NCBI GenBank assembly: GCA_022825925.1
Contig: JAJDVW010000126.1
Location: 33,318 to 97,317, forward strand
From: Pseudomonadales bacterium
Lineage (GTDB): Bacteria > Pseudomonadota > Gammaproteobacteria > Pseudomonadales > Azotimanducaceae
Direction: 5' to 3'
Length of the DNA: 64,000 bases
Position numbers and translations under genes: made by a program
The notes under the pieces: generated by a model
Seen by the model: only the letters and a program-made list of their open reading frames with translations
The model's database searches: none
What the model was told of the DNA's origin: nothing
In this document: positions 34,145-42,977 of the stretch, one piece after another
How positions within the stretch are numbered: the first letter of the stretch is position 1
How the letters are laid out: each line of letters begins with the position of its first letter

Positions 34145-35302
34145 ATGCCCGACAACGACCAGGCCATGCGGGGTTTCGTGGGGACCCTGCCGGTCCCCGA
34201 GTTCGACGAAACCGCGTTCACGCCACCGCCGTCCCTCGAGGACGCACGCGTGGCGATCGCCACCAGCGCGGCGCTGTACCGCGAGGGCACCGACCCGTTC
34301 GGGGTCCCGGACATCCACTTCGAGACGCTCCCGGACAGCGCGCGCGACCTGAAGCTGGGCCACGTGAGCCCGAACTTCGACCGCGCCGGCTTCGCGGCCG
34401 ACCTGAACGTCGTCTATCCGGTCGACCGACTGCACGAACTGGCCGGGCGCGGCGCCATCGGCAGCGTCGCGGACCACCACTACGCGTTCGCCGGCAACCA
34501 GCCCGACACGGTGTCCGAGTTGCGCCTGGACACGGGCCCCGCGTGCGCGCGGAAGCTGCTCGAAGACGGGGTGGACGTCGTCGTCCTGACACCGGTCTGA
34601 CCCCTGTGTCCGCGTACGGTCTGTACGCTGGCGCACGTGTTCGAGGCGGCGGGGCTGTCCACCGTCGCGATCGTCCCGATCCGGAGCGTCGCGGAACGCA
34701 TCCGGCCGCCGCGGGCGCTGGCCGTCGAGTTTCCGCTGGGCCTGCCGCTCGGCAAGCCGGGCGACGCCGACTTCCAGCATCGCGTGCTGGGCGCTGCCCT
34801 GTCGCTCCTCGAGAAGCCGACCGGTCCCGTCCTCGAGGACTTCCCGGAAGCGATCCGGTCCCGGGATACCGAGCCGCTGGTCTGTTCGGTGCCGCCCCGG
34901 TACGACCCGGACGTCCATCCCGCCGTCGACGAAGCCCAGGGGCTGCGCGCGGCGTACGACCGGGCCGTCGCCAGGCACGGACGCACCACCGTCGGTTCGC
35001 ACGCCAGCGTGGACGACATCCCCGAGGCGATCGGCAGGTTCGCCAGGATCGCGGATGGGGAACCGTGGGACCAGGTGGGCCTCGACGGCTCGGCCGGTCG
35101 GGTCGGGCAGGACATCCGGAGCTACTACGAGGAACTCGCGTGCGAACTCGCCGAGGCCCCCGCCGGGCCCTGGGCGGTCGAGCGCTGGTTCTACGAGCGC
35201 ACGGAAACGGGCAAGGTGCTGCTGGAGGCGCGCAGGAAGATGCAGGAGGCGGGTGCGCCGCAGTTGGCGTGGTTCCTGCTGTCGCCGGCTGCGCGGGGGT
35301 AG
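34145..35302 (+). CDS. Selenoprotein of the glycine/sarcosine/betaine reductase B (GrdB-like) family; in-frame TGA read as Sec152
   Basis: The frame from ATG 34145 (GAGGAGACC before it) is interrupted only by a TGA at 34598-34600 and then stays open in the same frame to 35302. The flanking reading is VVVLTPV-U-PLCPRTVCTL, a UxxC redox motif exactly where GrdB-family selenoproteins carry Sec. Upstream, LNVVYPVDRLHELAGRGAIG, and downstream, ALAVEFPLGLPLGKPGDADF, are shared with the paralogue at 52016-52882. No usable start lies just after the TGA. A SECIS-like hairpin begins 12 nt after the TGA. The product would be 385 residues. Such proteins reduce or cleave C-N or similar bonds, but the substrate is unknown. 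The Sec reading is an inference from codon, motif and hairpin. Confidence 0.85.
34612..34628 (+). promoter_or_regulatory. Bacterial SECIS-like hairpin
   Basis: GCGTAC-GGTCT-GTACGC is a perfect 6-bp stem with a GGUCU loop, 17 nt between the TGA and the loop. E. coli fdhF has an apical loop containing GGUCU about 18 nt after its UGA, so both loop and spacing match a SelB-binding site. Confidence 0.75.
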
Positions 35303-35311
35303 GCCGCTCCC

Positions 35312-36676
35312 TTAGTCCGCCGCGGCCAGCAACTGCTCAAGCCGCGGAATGGCCTCCAGGAAGGGCCCCGGGTCGAGTTCGGGCACATCCTCCCCCGGCG
35401 GCGGCGTGAACGCGTCGAGCCGCGATTTGCGGAGCCACCCCGCGAGTTCCTCGTCCATCATCCACTGTGCCTGGTTGGTCGTGTTGGCGAGCGTCGTGCG
35501 CAGGAAGTCGACGTGGGTGTCGGGATGCGGCACGGGCGTGCAGATCCGGTTCTTCTCCGCCTCGTCGTCCCGCGTCGCCTCGACGTGCGCGGTGAAGGCC
35601 GCGCTGAAGACCTGCTGGCAGGTCCGGAGCGCCTGCAGGGTCATGGCGTCGCCGTCGAACACCGGTAGCGCCGGACGACGCGTCAGGCCGTCGGCGGCGC
35701 AGTGGACGTGCAGCGTCGTCCTTGAAGTGGGAACCGTACCCTCCTCGAGCACGATGGCGTCCGGTTCGATCCGCTCCACGTGGCCGAGCCGCACCACGTT
35801 CCCGATGCGCCTGAGCTGATCCAGTTCCGCCCTGGTGACGGTGGCGCAGCGGTACATCGTCGGCCAGACCTCGGAGTCGAGTCGCAGCAATTGCCCCGTC
35901 GCGTCCACGCGCTCGAACAGGTCGTCGATGTCCTCCGCCTCGGCGATCGCCCGCATCTGGTTCTCCAGACCGCGGAAGATGCGGTCGGTGAACTCGCCGC
36001 CGGGCTGGATGTTGGCCCGGTCCAGGTACCAGGAGTCGCGGGGCATGATCCAGTCGATGGCGTCGGGGTCGACGCCGTGGGCGAGCAGGAAGAGACACGC
36101 GTCCATGCCCGTCTTCCCCGCCCCGACGACGACGTGACGGTCGAAGCGCCCCGCGAGGCGCGGCAGGTCGTTCAGGGGCGCGCAGCGGGCGCCGTCGGCC
36201 ACCTCGAAGGGCGGCGGCGAGACCGCGGGGATCGTGACGTCCATGTAAGTGGCGTCCACGGTCTTGCCGGCGGCTATTTCGTACTCGTCGCCGGACAGCC
36301 GTGAGACGAAGCGTCCGTCGCCCCGGTACTCGCACACCGGGAAGTAGCGCACGCGGCCGGACGGCAGGAACTGGCGCTGCATGACCTGGTCGAAGTAGGC
36401 GCAGACCTCGCTGTTCGTGGCGAGTTCGTAGAGGCCCTCGTTCCAGCCCTGGGCGTCGATGGTGTTGTTGCCGAGGGGCAGGGAGTTCACGCCGTAGAAC
36501 GACGACGGCTGGTGCAGGCGCACGAACGGGTAGGCGTCGTTCCAGTGCCCGCCGGGCCGGTGGCGGCGGTCGACCATCACCACGGTCGCGTCGGTCTCCG
36601 TGACCAGGACGTCGGTGAACGCCATGCCCATGGCGCCCGCGCCGACGACCAGGTAGTCCGCTTCGAGTCGTTCCAT
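35312..36676 (-). CDS. FAD/NAD(P)-binding monooxygenase-like oxidoreductase
   Basis: The 454-residue protein opens EADYLVVGAGAMGMAFTDVL, a dinucleotide-binding Rossmann motif, then VDRRHRPGGHWNDAYPFVRL. That order resembles flavin-containing monooxygenases. A second Rossmann motif is RHVVVGAGKTGMDACLFLL. The FMO fingerprint (FxGxxxHxxxY) is not seen, so it is an FMO-like relative of unknown substrate. The start at 36676 (MERLEADYL) is chosen over 36802. Convergent with the selenoprotein gene; the stops are about 10 nt apart. Confidence 0.8.
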   Translation of the reverse strand: MERLEADYLVVGAGAMGMAFTDVLVTETDATVVMVDRRHRPGGHWNDAYPFVRLHQPSSFYGVNSLPLGNNTIDAQGWNEGLYELATNSEVCAYFDQVMQRQFLPSGRVRYFPVCEYRGDGRFVSRLSGDEYEIAAGKTVDATYMDVTIPAVSPPPFEVADGARCAPLNDLPRLAGRFDRHVVVGAGKTGMDACLFLLAHGVDPDAIDWIMPRDSWYLDRANIQPGGEFTDRIFRGLENQMRAIAEAEDIDDLFERVDATGQLLRLDSEVWPTMYRCATVTRAELDQLRRIGNVVRLGHVERIEPDAIVLEEGTVPTSRTTLHVHCAADGLTRRPALPVFDGDAMTLQALRTCQQVFSAAFTAHVEATRDDEAEKNRICTPVPHPDTHVDFLRTTLANTTNQAQWMMDEELAGWLRKSRLDAFTPPPGEDVPELDPGPFLEAIPRLEQLLAAAD

Positions 36677-36788
36677 GCGTTCTCTGCCGGTCTTCGGGAG
36701 CGCGCAATGAAACCACGAATCCGCCGGCGCGGTCCGGCGAAGCGCCGCTCGGATTAGAATTCGGAGCGTTCCCCGTGGGAGCGCGAGC

Positions 36789-37784
36789 TTGCGATTCATC
36801 ATCTACGGCGCCGGCGGCATCGGCGGCACCATCGGGGCGCGTCTGTTCCTGACGGGCCATGACGTGCTGCTGATCGCCCGGGGGGCCCATCTCGAGGCGC
36901 TGCGTACCGACGGCATGCGCTTCATCACCGCGACCCGCGACGAGCGGTTGCCCATCCCCGCGGTCGGGCATCCGGGCGAGGCCGCCCTCGATGGCGACGA
37001 TGTCGTGCTCCTCTGCGTGAAGAGCCAGCAGACGGAAGCAGCGCTCCGGGACCTCTACGACGCCGCCGGAGACGACGTTCCCGTCGTGTGCGCGCAGAAC
37101 GGCGTCGCCAACGAGCGCATCGCGCTACGCCGCTTCCGGCGCGTGTACGGGATGGTGGTGTTCCTGCCGGGCGAACACATGGAACCGGGGGAGATCGTGA
37201 ACTCGGCGGAGGATCCGGCCGGCATCCTGGACGTGGGGTGCTACCCGTCCGGAGTCGACGACCTGGCGATCGAGGTGGCCCGGGCGATCACGGACGCCGG
37301 CTGCAGCGCCCTCCCCGATCCGGCCGTGATGCGCCAGAAGTACGCAAAGCTGCTGGCGAACCTCGGCAACGCCCTGCAGGCGGCCTGCGACGGCGACGCG
37401 CGGGAGATCATGCGCACGCTGCGGGCGGAGGCCCTGGCGTGCTACGCGGCCGCCGGCATCGACTGCGCCACGGCCGAGGAGACACGCGCCCGCCGTGCGA
37501 ACGGCATACGGTCGGCGCCGGTGCCGGGAAGGACGCGTCCCGGTGGCTCGTCCTGGCAGAGCATCAAGCGCGGCACCGGCAACATCGAGGCCGACTACCT
37601 GAACGGCGAGATCGTCCAGCTCGGGCGGCTGCACGGCGTCCCGACCCCGGCGAACGCCGTGCTGCAACGGGTCGGGAACCGGCTGGCGCGGGAAGGCTTG
37701 CCGGTCGGCAGTTTCCCGGAGGAGACGCTCGCGGAGATGATCGCGGCGGAGCGGGACCGACCCGCGCCCGCGGTCCGGCCATGA
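36789..37784 (+). CDS. Ketopantoate reductase family protein
   Basis: The 331-residue protein starts with TTG at 36789 (RFIIYGAGGIGGTIGARLF, NADPH-binding). It continues VVLLCVKSQQTEAALRDLY and VPVVCAQNGVANERIAL. The catalytic Lys lies in MRQKYAKLLANLGNALQA and the C-terminal domain in SSWQSIKRGTGNIEADYLNG. PanE/ApbA reductases make pantoate for coenzyme A; several family members have other 2-ketoacid substrates, so panE is not assigned. ATGA overlap couples it to the next gene. Confidence 0.82.
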   Translation: MRFIIYGAGGIGGTIGARLFLTGHDVLLIARGAHLEALRTDGMRFITATRDERLPIPAVGHPGEAALDGDDVVLLCVKSQQTEAALRDLYDAAGDDVPVVCAQNGVANERIALRRFRRVYGMVVFLPGEHMEPGEIVNSAEDPAGILDVGCYPSGVDDLAIEVARAITDAGCSALPDPAVMRQKYAKLLANLGNALQAACDGDAREIMRTLRAEALACYAAAGIDCATAEETRARRANGIRSAPVPGRTRPGGSSWQSIKRGTGNIEADYLNGEIVQLGRLHGVPTPANAVLQRVGNRLAREGLPVGSFPEETLAEMIAAERDRPAPAVRP

Positions 37785-38476
37785 CGGGCGCGCGTGTCGC
37801 CGCGGCCGCGGCAATCGTGCTCTGCGCCGCGGGCGCGATGCACGGGGAAGAGCGCTGGTTCGAGCGGACACTCGAAACGGCCGATGGCGTCGTCGAACTG
37901 GTGGTGGCGGTCGGCCCGAGCACGACTTTGCACGTCGCGACCGGCGCGCCGGGCCGGGTAGTCGTCGAGGCGACGGTCACCGGTTTTCCGTCGCGTTGGG
38001 ACAGCCGCAGGATCCGCGAACGGGTCGAAGCACTGGCCGCCAGGGCCCCGATCAAGCAGGAAGGCAATACCGTACGGGTCGAGGCCCTGCCGTGGCGAGT
38101 CCGCCGGGACCTGAGCTTCAGCTATCGTTTCGTCGTGCCCCCGAACACGAACGTGCGTGCCCATGGCGGCATGGCGACACGCGTCGAGGGTCTGGTTGGC
38201 GACCTGCACGTCAGCGGCGGCCGGACGTTTGCCTCGGCGGTAGAGGGGAACGTCACGGTGGAGCGCGCCGAGGTCGTCCGCGTGGAGGACGCGACGGGCA
38301 ACCTGCACGTCTCGGGCGGGCGGATAGACGCCTCCCGGGTCAGCGGCGACGTGGTCCTCAAGCGCGCCGAACAGGTGGAACTCGACGCCATCGGTGGGAA
38401 CGTGACCGTCACGGATCGCGCGACGCCGATCGGCGTGGATGGCGTGATCGTCGACCTCGGCACGCTCGTCGATTGA
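37781..38476 (+). CDS. Exported DUF4097-like repeat protein of unknown function
   Basis: The 231-residue protein has a signal (VAAAAAIVLCAAGAMHG). Its second half shows strand repeats of about 25-30 residues: VGDLHVSGGRTFASAVEGNV, then TGNLHVSGGRIDASRVSGDV, then IGGNVTVTD. This is the repeating pattern of DUF4097/adhesin-like beta-helices. It would lie in the periplasm or on the surface. Coupled by ATGA to the ketopantoate reductase-like gene, with no evident functional link. Confidence 0.65.
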   Translation: MTGARVAAAAAIVLCAAGAMHGEERWFERTLETADGVVELVVAVGPSTTLHVATGAPGRVVVEATVTGFPSRWDSRRIRERVEALAARAPIKQEGNTVRVEALPWRVRRDLSFSYRFVVPPNTNVRAHGGMATRVEGLVGDLHVSGGRTFASAVEGNVTVERAEVVRVEDATGNLHVSGGRIDASRVSGDVVLKRAEQVELDAIGGNVTVTDRATPIGVDGVIVDLGTLVD

Positions 38477-38486
38477 ACGCCGGTGC

Positions 38487-38895
38487 TCAGATGCCCGTTG
38501 CCCGCTCCGCGACCACCGCCACGTCCGTCTTCGAGAAGCCCAGACCCTTGAACAGCAGCGGCTCGCCCTCCGTCCTCGCCAAGGCGTAGGGAAAACAGTC
38601 TCCGAAGTTGAGACCGGCGGGGGTGACGCCCTTTGCCGTAGATTCGAACGCGTTTCGGGCGGCGTGGGCCTGATTCGTATCGACCGCGACGAGTTCGATC
38701 CCGGCCTTCGCGATCAGAAGGTCGAGATCCCGTACCCCGTCCGCCCCGTATCGCGTCTCGATGACCATCGATGCCTCCACGAACGACACGACAGACAGGG
38801 CGCGTCTCTCGGCGGCTTCAATGGCCCTGTTGGAATTCTGCCCGTTCCGGCTCGTCCTGGAGGATGGCAATCAGCGCCGACGTGTCGATCACCAT
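38487..38895 (-). pseudogene. vapC: VapC-type PIN toxin (Rv0623-partner type), frameshifted
   Basis: The start MVIDTSALIAILQDEPERAE is typical VapC. One extra C in the following GAATTCC tract (near 38840) sends that frame to a stop. The expected continuation FNRAIEAAERRALSVVSFVE lies in another frame and runs through VIETRYGADGVRDLDLLIAK, GLNFGDCFPYALA and EPLLFKGLGFSKTDV to 38487. All acidic active-site residues are present across the two frames, so decay is recent. Start overlaps the vapB stop (TGATG). Confidence 0.82.
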
Positions 38896-39158
38896 CAGGC
38901 GGGCAGCCCCCGTTGGTCGTAACCGAGGATGTCCTCGACCGTGCGGTCGTCAAGGACCGGAAGAGACGCGCAGTGCAGGGCGATCTCGTCCAGTTCTTCG
39001 GCGAGGTTCCTGCCCGCGCGCTCCCGACGAATCCGGTCCAGTCGGTCCCGCAGCGCCTTCGTGACCGCCTCGGTTTTCGTCTCGCCTGTCAGCTTGGCTA
39101 CTGTCGCGGCCAGCTCCTCGGTCGTTCGGTTCGGATGTTCAGGGCCATGGGGTTTCAT
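38895..39158 (-). CDS. vapB: VapB-type antitoxin (Rv0623-like) with altered N-terminus
   Basis: The 87-residue frame contains TEELAATVAKLTGETKTEAV and ALRDRLDRIRRER, the Rv0623-like RHH antitoxin. The usual start ALNIRTER is present but one base out of frame (ATG at about 39145). The open frame instead starts at ATG 39158 as MKPHGPEHPNR, which would spoil the beta-strand that contacts operator DNA. It could be expressed but may not repress. Confidence 0.65.
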   Translation of the reverse strand: MKPHGPEHPNRTTEELAATVAKLTGETKTEAVTKALRDRLDRIRRERAGRNLAEELDEIALHCASLPVLDDRTVEDILGYDQRGLPA

Positions 39159-39223
39159 TACATACACACATCGTGCTGCATTGTAGCACTCGCGTCGCCG
39201 GGGCCCTCGATGGGGTCGGGCCG

Positions 39224-39652
39224 TTACGCTCCCCTCGCGGGGTACTTTTCCCGGATGTGTGCCACCGACCGTTCGAGCAACTCCCGCAGCACTTCGAGGT
39301 CGATGTCGGACAGCCTCTTCACGTACAGGCACGACTTTCCGGTCGTGTGCTTGCCGAGCCGGCCGAGCAGATCCTCGTACTCCGAGAACCCGGCCATCAC
39401 GTAGAGCGTCAGCGCGCGCTTGCGCGGCGAGAACCCGGTCTCGAGGAAGTCTCCTTCCCGCCCGCTGGCGTAGCGATAGTGGTAGCTGCCGAAGCCGACG
39501 ATGCTCGAGCCCCACATGACGCCTCGCGCCCCCGTGATCTCCGCCATCATCCGCACGACGACCCGGGCGTCGGCCCGCTTCCGGCCGTCGTCGACGGCCT
39601 CGAGGAAGGCATCGACACTCGCGTCGGTCGGTCGCGTCTTGAGGTCGCTCAT
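39224..39652 (-). CDS. DUF1801-domain protein
   Basis: The 142-residue protein has the DUF1801 (YdhG-like) fold with VDAFLEAVDDGRKRADARVV, MWGSSIVGFGSYHYRYASGR and KRALTLYVMAGFSEYEDLLG. The function of the family is not known. GKHTTGKSCLYVKRLSDID near the C-terminus is also conserved. It is convergent or independent of its neighbours and downstream of the cytochrome directon by 29 nt on the same strand. Confidence 0.8.
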   Translation of the reverse strand: MSDLKTRPTDASVDAFLEAVDDGRKRADARVVVRMMAEITGARGVMWGSSIVGFGSYHYRYASGREGDFLETGFSPRKRALTLYVMAGFSEYEDLLGRLGKHTTGKSCLYVKRLSDIDLEVLRELLERSVAHIREKYPARGA

Positions 39653-39680
39653 CGGCCGGTCGACTCCATCAGGGGTCGAT

Positions 39681-40226
39681 TCACCGTATCGGAATGCGGA
39701 TGACCACCCCTCCCATCACGTCGCCTACCGCGGCGTCCGTCCGGGGTGAATCCCTGTGGTTGTTGTGGCAGTTGACGCAGGCTTCCGCGACCGCGATGTC
39801 CGGGTAGACGGCGGCGAAGTAACGCTCGCCGCCGAGTTCCTCCTCGCCGTAGAAGTTCTCGCCCGGGTTGTCGACGACGTGTTGCAGTCCTTCCCGCTCG
39901 AGGTCGGTCCGGGGGCCGTTCTTCCGGTTGATGGGCTGCAGTGACAGGAGGGCGTAGGAGAAGTCCTCGGTCTCGTCGGCGACCAGTTCGGCGCCGAAGC
40001 GGAACATCTGCGCGGGCAGGGGCAGGGCGGCATCGTCCTCGTAGTGTTCCGACGCGGTGAGGACCTGGCTGTCCCGCGTCAGCCGCTGGACGACCAGCCG
40101 GGTGTACGCGGTGCGGTCCGCAGACATCACCTGGTACAGCATGTCCGCGACCCGGCGGTGCGGGATGCCTTCTTCTGCGGCCGCGAATCCGGCCACGAGC
40201 AAGGCCAGCACGAGGCCGGCAGACAC
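39681..40226 (-). CDS. Tll0287-like (DUF3365) heme-binding periplasmic protein
   Basis: The protein begins with a signal (VSAGLVLALLVAGFAAAEEG) and contains one c-type heme motif, EACVNCHNNH, near the C-terminus. PLPAQMFRFGAELV and FSYALLSLQPINRKNGPRT precede it, the layout of DUF3365/Tll0287 PAS-like cytochromes, which may sense redox state or heme ligands. The GTG at 40226 fits the signal peptide; an open frame continues to 40370 inside the upstream cytochrome gene, so the start is uncertain. Last gene of the cytochrome directon. Confidence 0.72.
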   Translation of the reverse strand: MSAGLVLALLVAGFAAAEEGIPHRRVADMLYQVMSADRTAYTRLVVQRLTRDSQVLTASEHYEDDAALPLPAQMFRFGAELVADETEDFSYALLSLQPINRKNGPRTDLEREGLQHVVDNPGENFYGEEELGGERYFAAVYPDIAVAEACVNCHNNHRDSPRTDAAVGDVMGGVVIRIPIR

Positions 40227-40269
40227 CCCGTTTCGGGGTTTCGGCGGGAACCGCCGGCGCGAACCCGTT

Positions 40270-41751
40270 TCAGAAGCCGGTCCCGGGGCCGGCGTGGCGC
40301 AGGGCCCAGTCGATGCTCTCCACATGCGTATCCGGTTCCCCCCGGAAGTTGGCGGTGACGAGGCCGTCATCCGCGAGCGCGTCGATCGCGAAGCCCAGCC
40401 CGTGGCAGTCGAGGCACACCGACCGGATCATCTTGCTGCCGGGCCGTAGCGTAGCGTTCTGGTTGTGGTTGGTCACCACCTCTCCGCGGTGCGTGACCTT
40501 CGGCATGTGACACGTGGCGCAACTCACGCCGGTCCCGCCCGCCTGGTCGCCCGCCAGCTCCGCCCGCCAGCGTTCGTGGTGGGGACCGCCGAAGTAGGCC
40601 CGCGTGTGCGGGTCGTCGTGACAGGAGGCGCATGCCTGGACCGCCGCCCGCTCGACGTCGACCGCATGCGCTTCGTGACAGGTCCCGCAGTCGAGTACGC
40701 GTCCGGCCGCATCGGACCGCATCGGGAGACGCGCTTCCGACACCGTCATGCGTTCGGGACGCGCGGGGTCCGCCAGCATCGCGGACACCGCATCCGGGAC
40801 GAGGGCGGAAAGCCCGAGCGCCTCGAGTCCGCGACGCGGGTCGCGCGGCGCGCTCACCAGCGGATGGCGGCGCATCCCGTGCCGACCGAGCACGAAAGTG
40901 GACGCCTGTGGTGCATGGCAGTCCGTGCAGACCGCGGTGTCGGGCGCGCGGGTCCACTGCGTTCCGACTTCGTCCGGCGTCGCGTCCTCGGCGGCCTCGG
41001 GAGCATGGCATCCCGCGCAGTTCACTCCCGCGGCCGCGTGCGCGGAGCCGGCCCAGTCCGCGACCGCCGCGGTGTCGGCAAGGCTGTTCGCCGGGGCGAT
41101 GGCTTCATCCGCTCCGAGTGCGTTGTCGAGATCCCGTTCCCGGGTAGTGTGGCGTGCGGAGAGTCCGTGCACCGGTGCGTCGGCGAGCCATGGCTGTCCG
41201 GCGTGGCGAACCAGGAAGTCGGCATAGAGCGCCCGGTTGTCGTGGTAGTTGTGGCAGCCGGCGGACGCGCAGGTGTCGAAGGCCAGGTCCGCGTGGGACG
41301 GTCTGGCCGCGCGCACGTCCTGTTCTCCCTCGAAGTGACACGCGACGCAGAAGTCGCCGGCCACGGTGACCGCACCCGGCCGCGTGATCTCCGGACGGTG
41401 TTCGACGTGACACGCGGTGCAGAGCCGGGCGTCGAGGGCCTCGCGATACACGGCCATCCGCGGGTCGCGGAACCTGCTGCGCGGATGGCTGTCGTCGGCA
41501 TCCCGCAATTCGTCTTCGTGACAGTCCCGGCACGTCTGGTTGAGCGCCGCCTCGGCTTCGGCCGCGTCGGCGAATGCGGGCGCCGCGTGGCAGGTCTCGC
41601 AGGCGCTCTCGAACTGGTGATGGCCATCGGTGGTCGCGCCGATGAGAAGGGGCGCGCGGTCTCCGCCCACCAGCATCCAGGAGGCCGCGATCGCTGCCGC
41701 CGCCACGGTCCCGACGACACCGGCAATCCAGGCGAGCAGGGTCCGGGACAT
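40270..41751 (-). CDS. Membrane-anchored multiheme cytochrome c (ten CxxCH plus one CX4CH)
   Basis: The 493-residue protein has an N-terminal anchor (LLAWIAGVVGTVAAAAIAAS) and many c-heme sites. I count CETCH, CRDCH, CTACH, CVACH, CAGCH, CTDCH, CGTCH, CASCH, CATCH and CLDCH, plus CASAGCH (CX4CH). Extra His residues before several motifs could be distal ligands. The anchor would keep it on the periplasmic face. The ATG overlaps the stop of the GOLPH3/cytochrome-b gene (TGATG), so electron flow from membrane b-hemes to this protein is likely. It does not match NrfA or NapC by its motif order. The terminal substrate is unknown. Confidence 0.88.
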   Translation of the reverse strand: MSRTLLAWIAGVVGTVAAAAIAASWMLVGGDRAPLLIGATTDGHHQFESACETCHAAPAFADAAEAEAALNQTCRDCHEDELRDADDSHPRSRFRDPRMAVYREALDARLCTACHVEHRPEITRPGAVTVAGDFCVACHFEGEQDVRAARPSHADLAFDTCASAGCHNYHDNRALYADFLVRHAGQPWLADAPVHGLSARHTTRERDLDNALGADEAIAPANSLADTAAVADWAGSAHAAAGVNCAGCHAPEAAEDATPDEVGTQWTRAPDTAVCTDCHAPQASTFVLGRHGMRRHPLVSAPRDPRRGLEALGLSALVPDAVSAMLADPARPERMTVSEARLPMRSDAAGRVLDCGTCHEAHAVDVERAAVQACASCHDDPHTRAYFGGPHHERWRAELAGDQAGGTGVSCATCHMPKVTHRGEVVTNHNQNATLRPGSKMIRSVCLDCHGLGFAIDALADDGLVTANFRGEPDTHVESIDWALRHAGPGTGF

Positions 41752-42956
41752 CAGTAGAGATAGACGACCAGGATGTGTACCGCCAGGAGCGCCGGCAGGG
41801 GACACAGTGCGGCGATGTGCAGCCGCGTCGGCCACTGCCGCCATCGGCCGGGTGCGATCCCCGCGCGCCGCAGGTGCTGCGTCCCGTTGATCCCGACGCC
41901 GGCGGCGGCGCCGAGGACGAGCGCCGCCACGTAGCAGGACATGAGGACGGCGTTCACGTTGGCGCCGAACCGGAAACCGGTGTGCGCAAACAACGCGGCC
42001 ACGCAGGCGAGTCCCAGGAGGGTGTGTGCAACGCGCCACCGCGCATGGCGGCTTCCCCGGGCGAGTGGGCGCACCCGTTTGAGCGCGCCTGCGAGCAGGC
42101 CCGCCCCGGTAAGCCCCAGGAGCAGGTAGCCGGTCCACTCCTGCCACGTGCCTTCGAGCCACAGGAGTTGCGGATAGGAGGGTCCGAACCGGTCGGGTAT
42201 GGGCACCGGCGGAGACAGCAGCGTAGCCAGGACGGCCAGGACGCCAACGGCCGAGAGTGCGAGCAGCGCTCTGCGGAAACGGGCCAGTCGCGCCTGCAAC
42301 GCCTGGAGGATCTCCCGCTCGAGGTCGGCGATGCGACCCGCGACCTCGCGCCCGATGAGGTCCATGCGCCGAAGCTGCGCGACCCGGTCGTCGCGGGCCG
42401 CGAACTCCCGGCGCGGGAAGATGTCCGCCAGGATGTTGCACGCATCGGCGAGCGAGATCAGAGCGACATCACGCGGCTCGGGGATGTCATCTGTCAGGAT
42501 CGTGTCCCCGATCCGTTGGCGGATCTCCCGCCGCGCCGCGTGGTCGTGGAACGTGAAGGGTGGGGCCCATGGCGAGTGCCGGGGCCGCGCCGCGAGGATG
42601 CCCCGGACGGCCAGGCTCCCCAGCACATGGTCGCCGATCCCGGCGGTGTCGCCCGACAGCAGGCCCACCCAGTGCCGCGCGTCCGTGACGCCCGGACGGT
42701 CGGCGATGGCTCCCAGAACGCGGTCGAGCAACGGGTTTCCGGTCGGCGTGCGGTCGGTGACGATCAGGCTCTCGAGGTCGGTGTCGATGCGCCCCGCGAA
42801 CGCGAGGTCCATCAGCACGGCCCCGGTCAGGACCGACTCGAGGGTGTGCTCGGGGACAGGAAGAAACGCGGCCCGGTCGTCGAGCAGCAGCAGTACGAGT
42901 TCTTCCGTGATGGTGAGCGGGTCATCGATGGCGTCGGGGGGGTCGGACGCGGGCAC
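41751..42956 (-). CDS. GOLPH3/GPP34 domain fused to a cytochrome-b-like membrane domain
   Basis: Residues about 14-205 form a GPP34 (GOLPH3/Vps74) domain: LTITEELVLLLLDDRAAFLP, LTGAVLMDLAFAGRIDTD, DRTPTGNPLLDRVLGAI, HWVGLLSGDT and DVALISLADACNILADIFP. Residues about 228-401 hold five hydrophobic helices. Two of these helices carry His at both ends (VAHTLLGLACVAALFAHTGF and LHIAALCPLPALLAVHILVV), suggesting two bis-His b hemes. In eukaryotes GPP34 binds PI4P at Golgi membranes; the bacterial role is unknown. Coupled to the multiheme cytochrome, it is a plausible quinol-linked module. I am not aware of a characterised protein with this fusion. Confidence 0.8.
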   Translation of the reverse strand: MPASDPPDAIDDPLTITEELVLLLLDDRAAFLPVPEHTLESVLTGAVLMDLAFAGRIDTDLESLIVTDRTPTGNPLLDRVLGAIADRPGVTDARHWVGLLSGDTAGIGDHVLGSLAVRGILAARPRHSPWAPPFTFHDHAARREIRQRIGDTILTDDIPEPRDVALISLADACNILADIFPRREFAARDDRVAQLRRMDLIGREVAGRIADLEREILQALQARLARFRRALLALSAVGVLAVLATLLSPPVPIPDRFGPSYPQLLWLEGTWQEWTGYLLLGLTGAGLLAGALKRVRPLARGSRHARWRVAHTLLGLACVAALFAHTGFRFGANVNAVLMSCYVAALVLGAAAGVGINGTQHLRRAGIAPGRWRQWPTRLHIAALCPLPALLAVHILVVYLY

Positions 42957-42977
42957 GACGCTACCCCGTGATCGATG

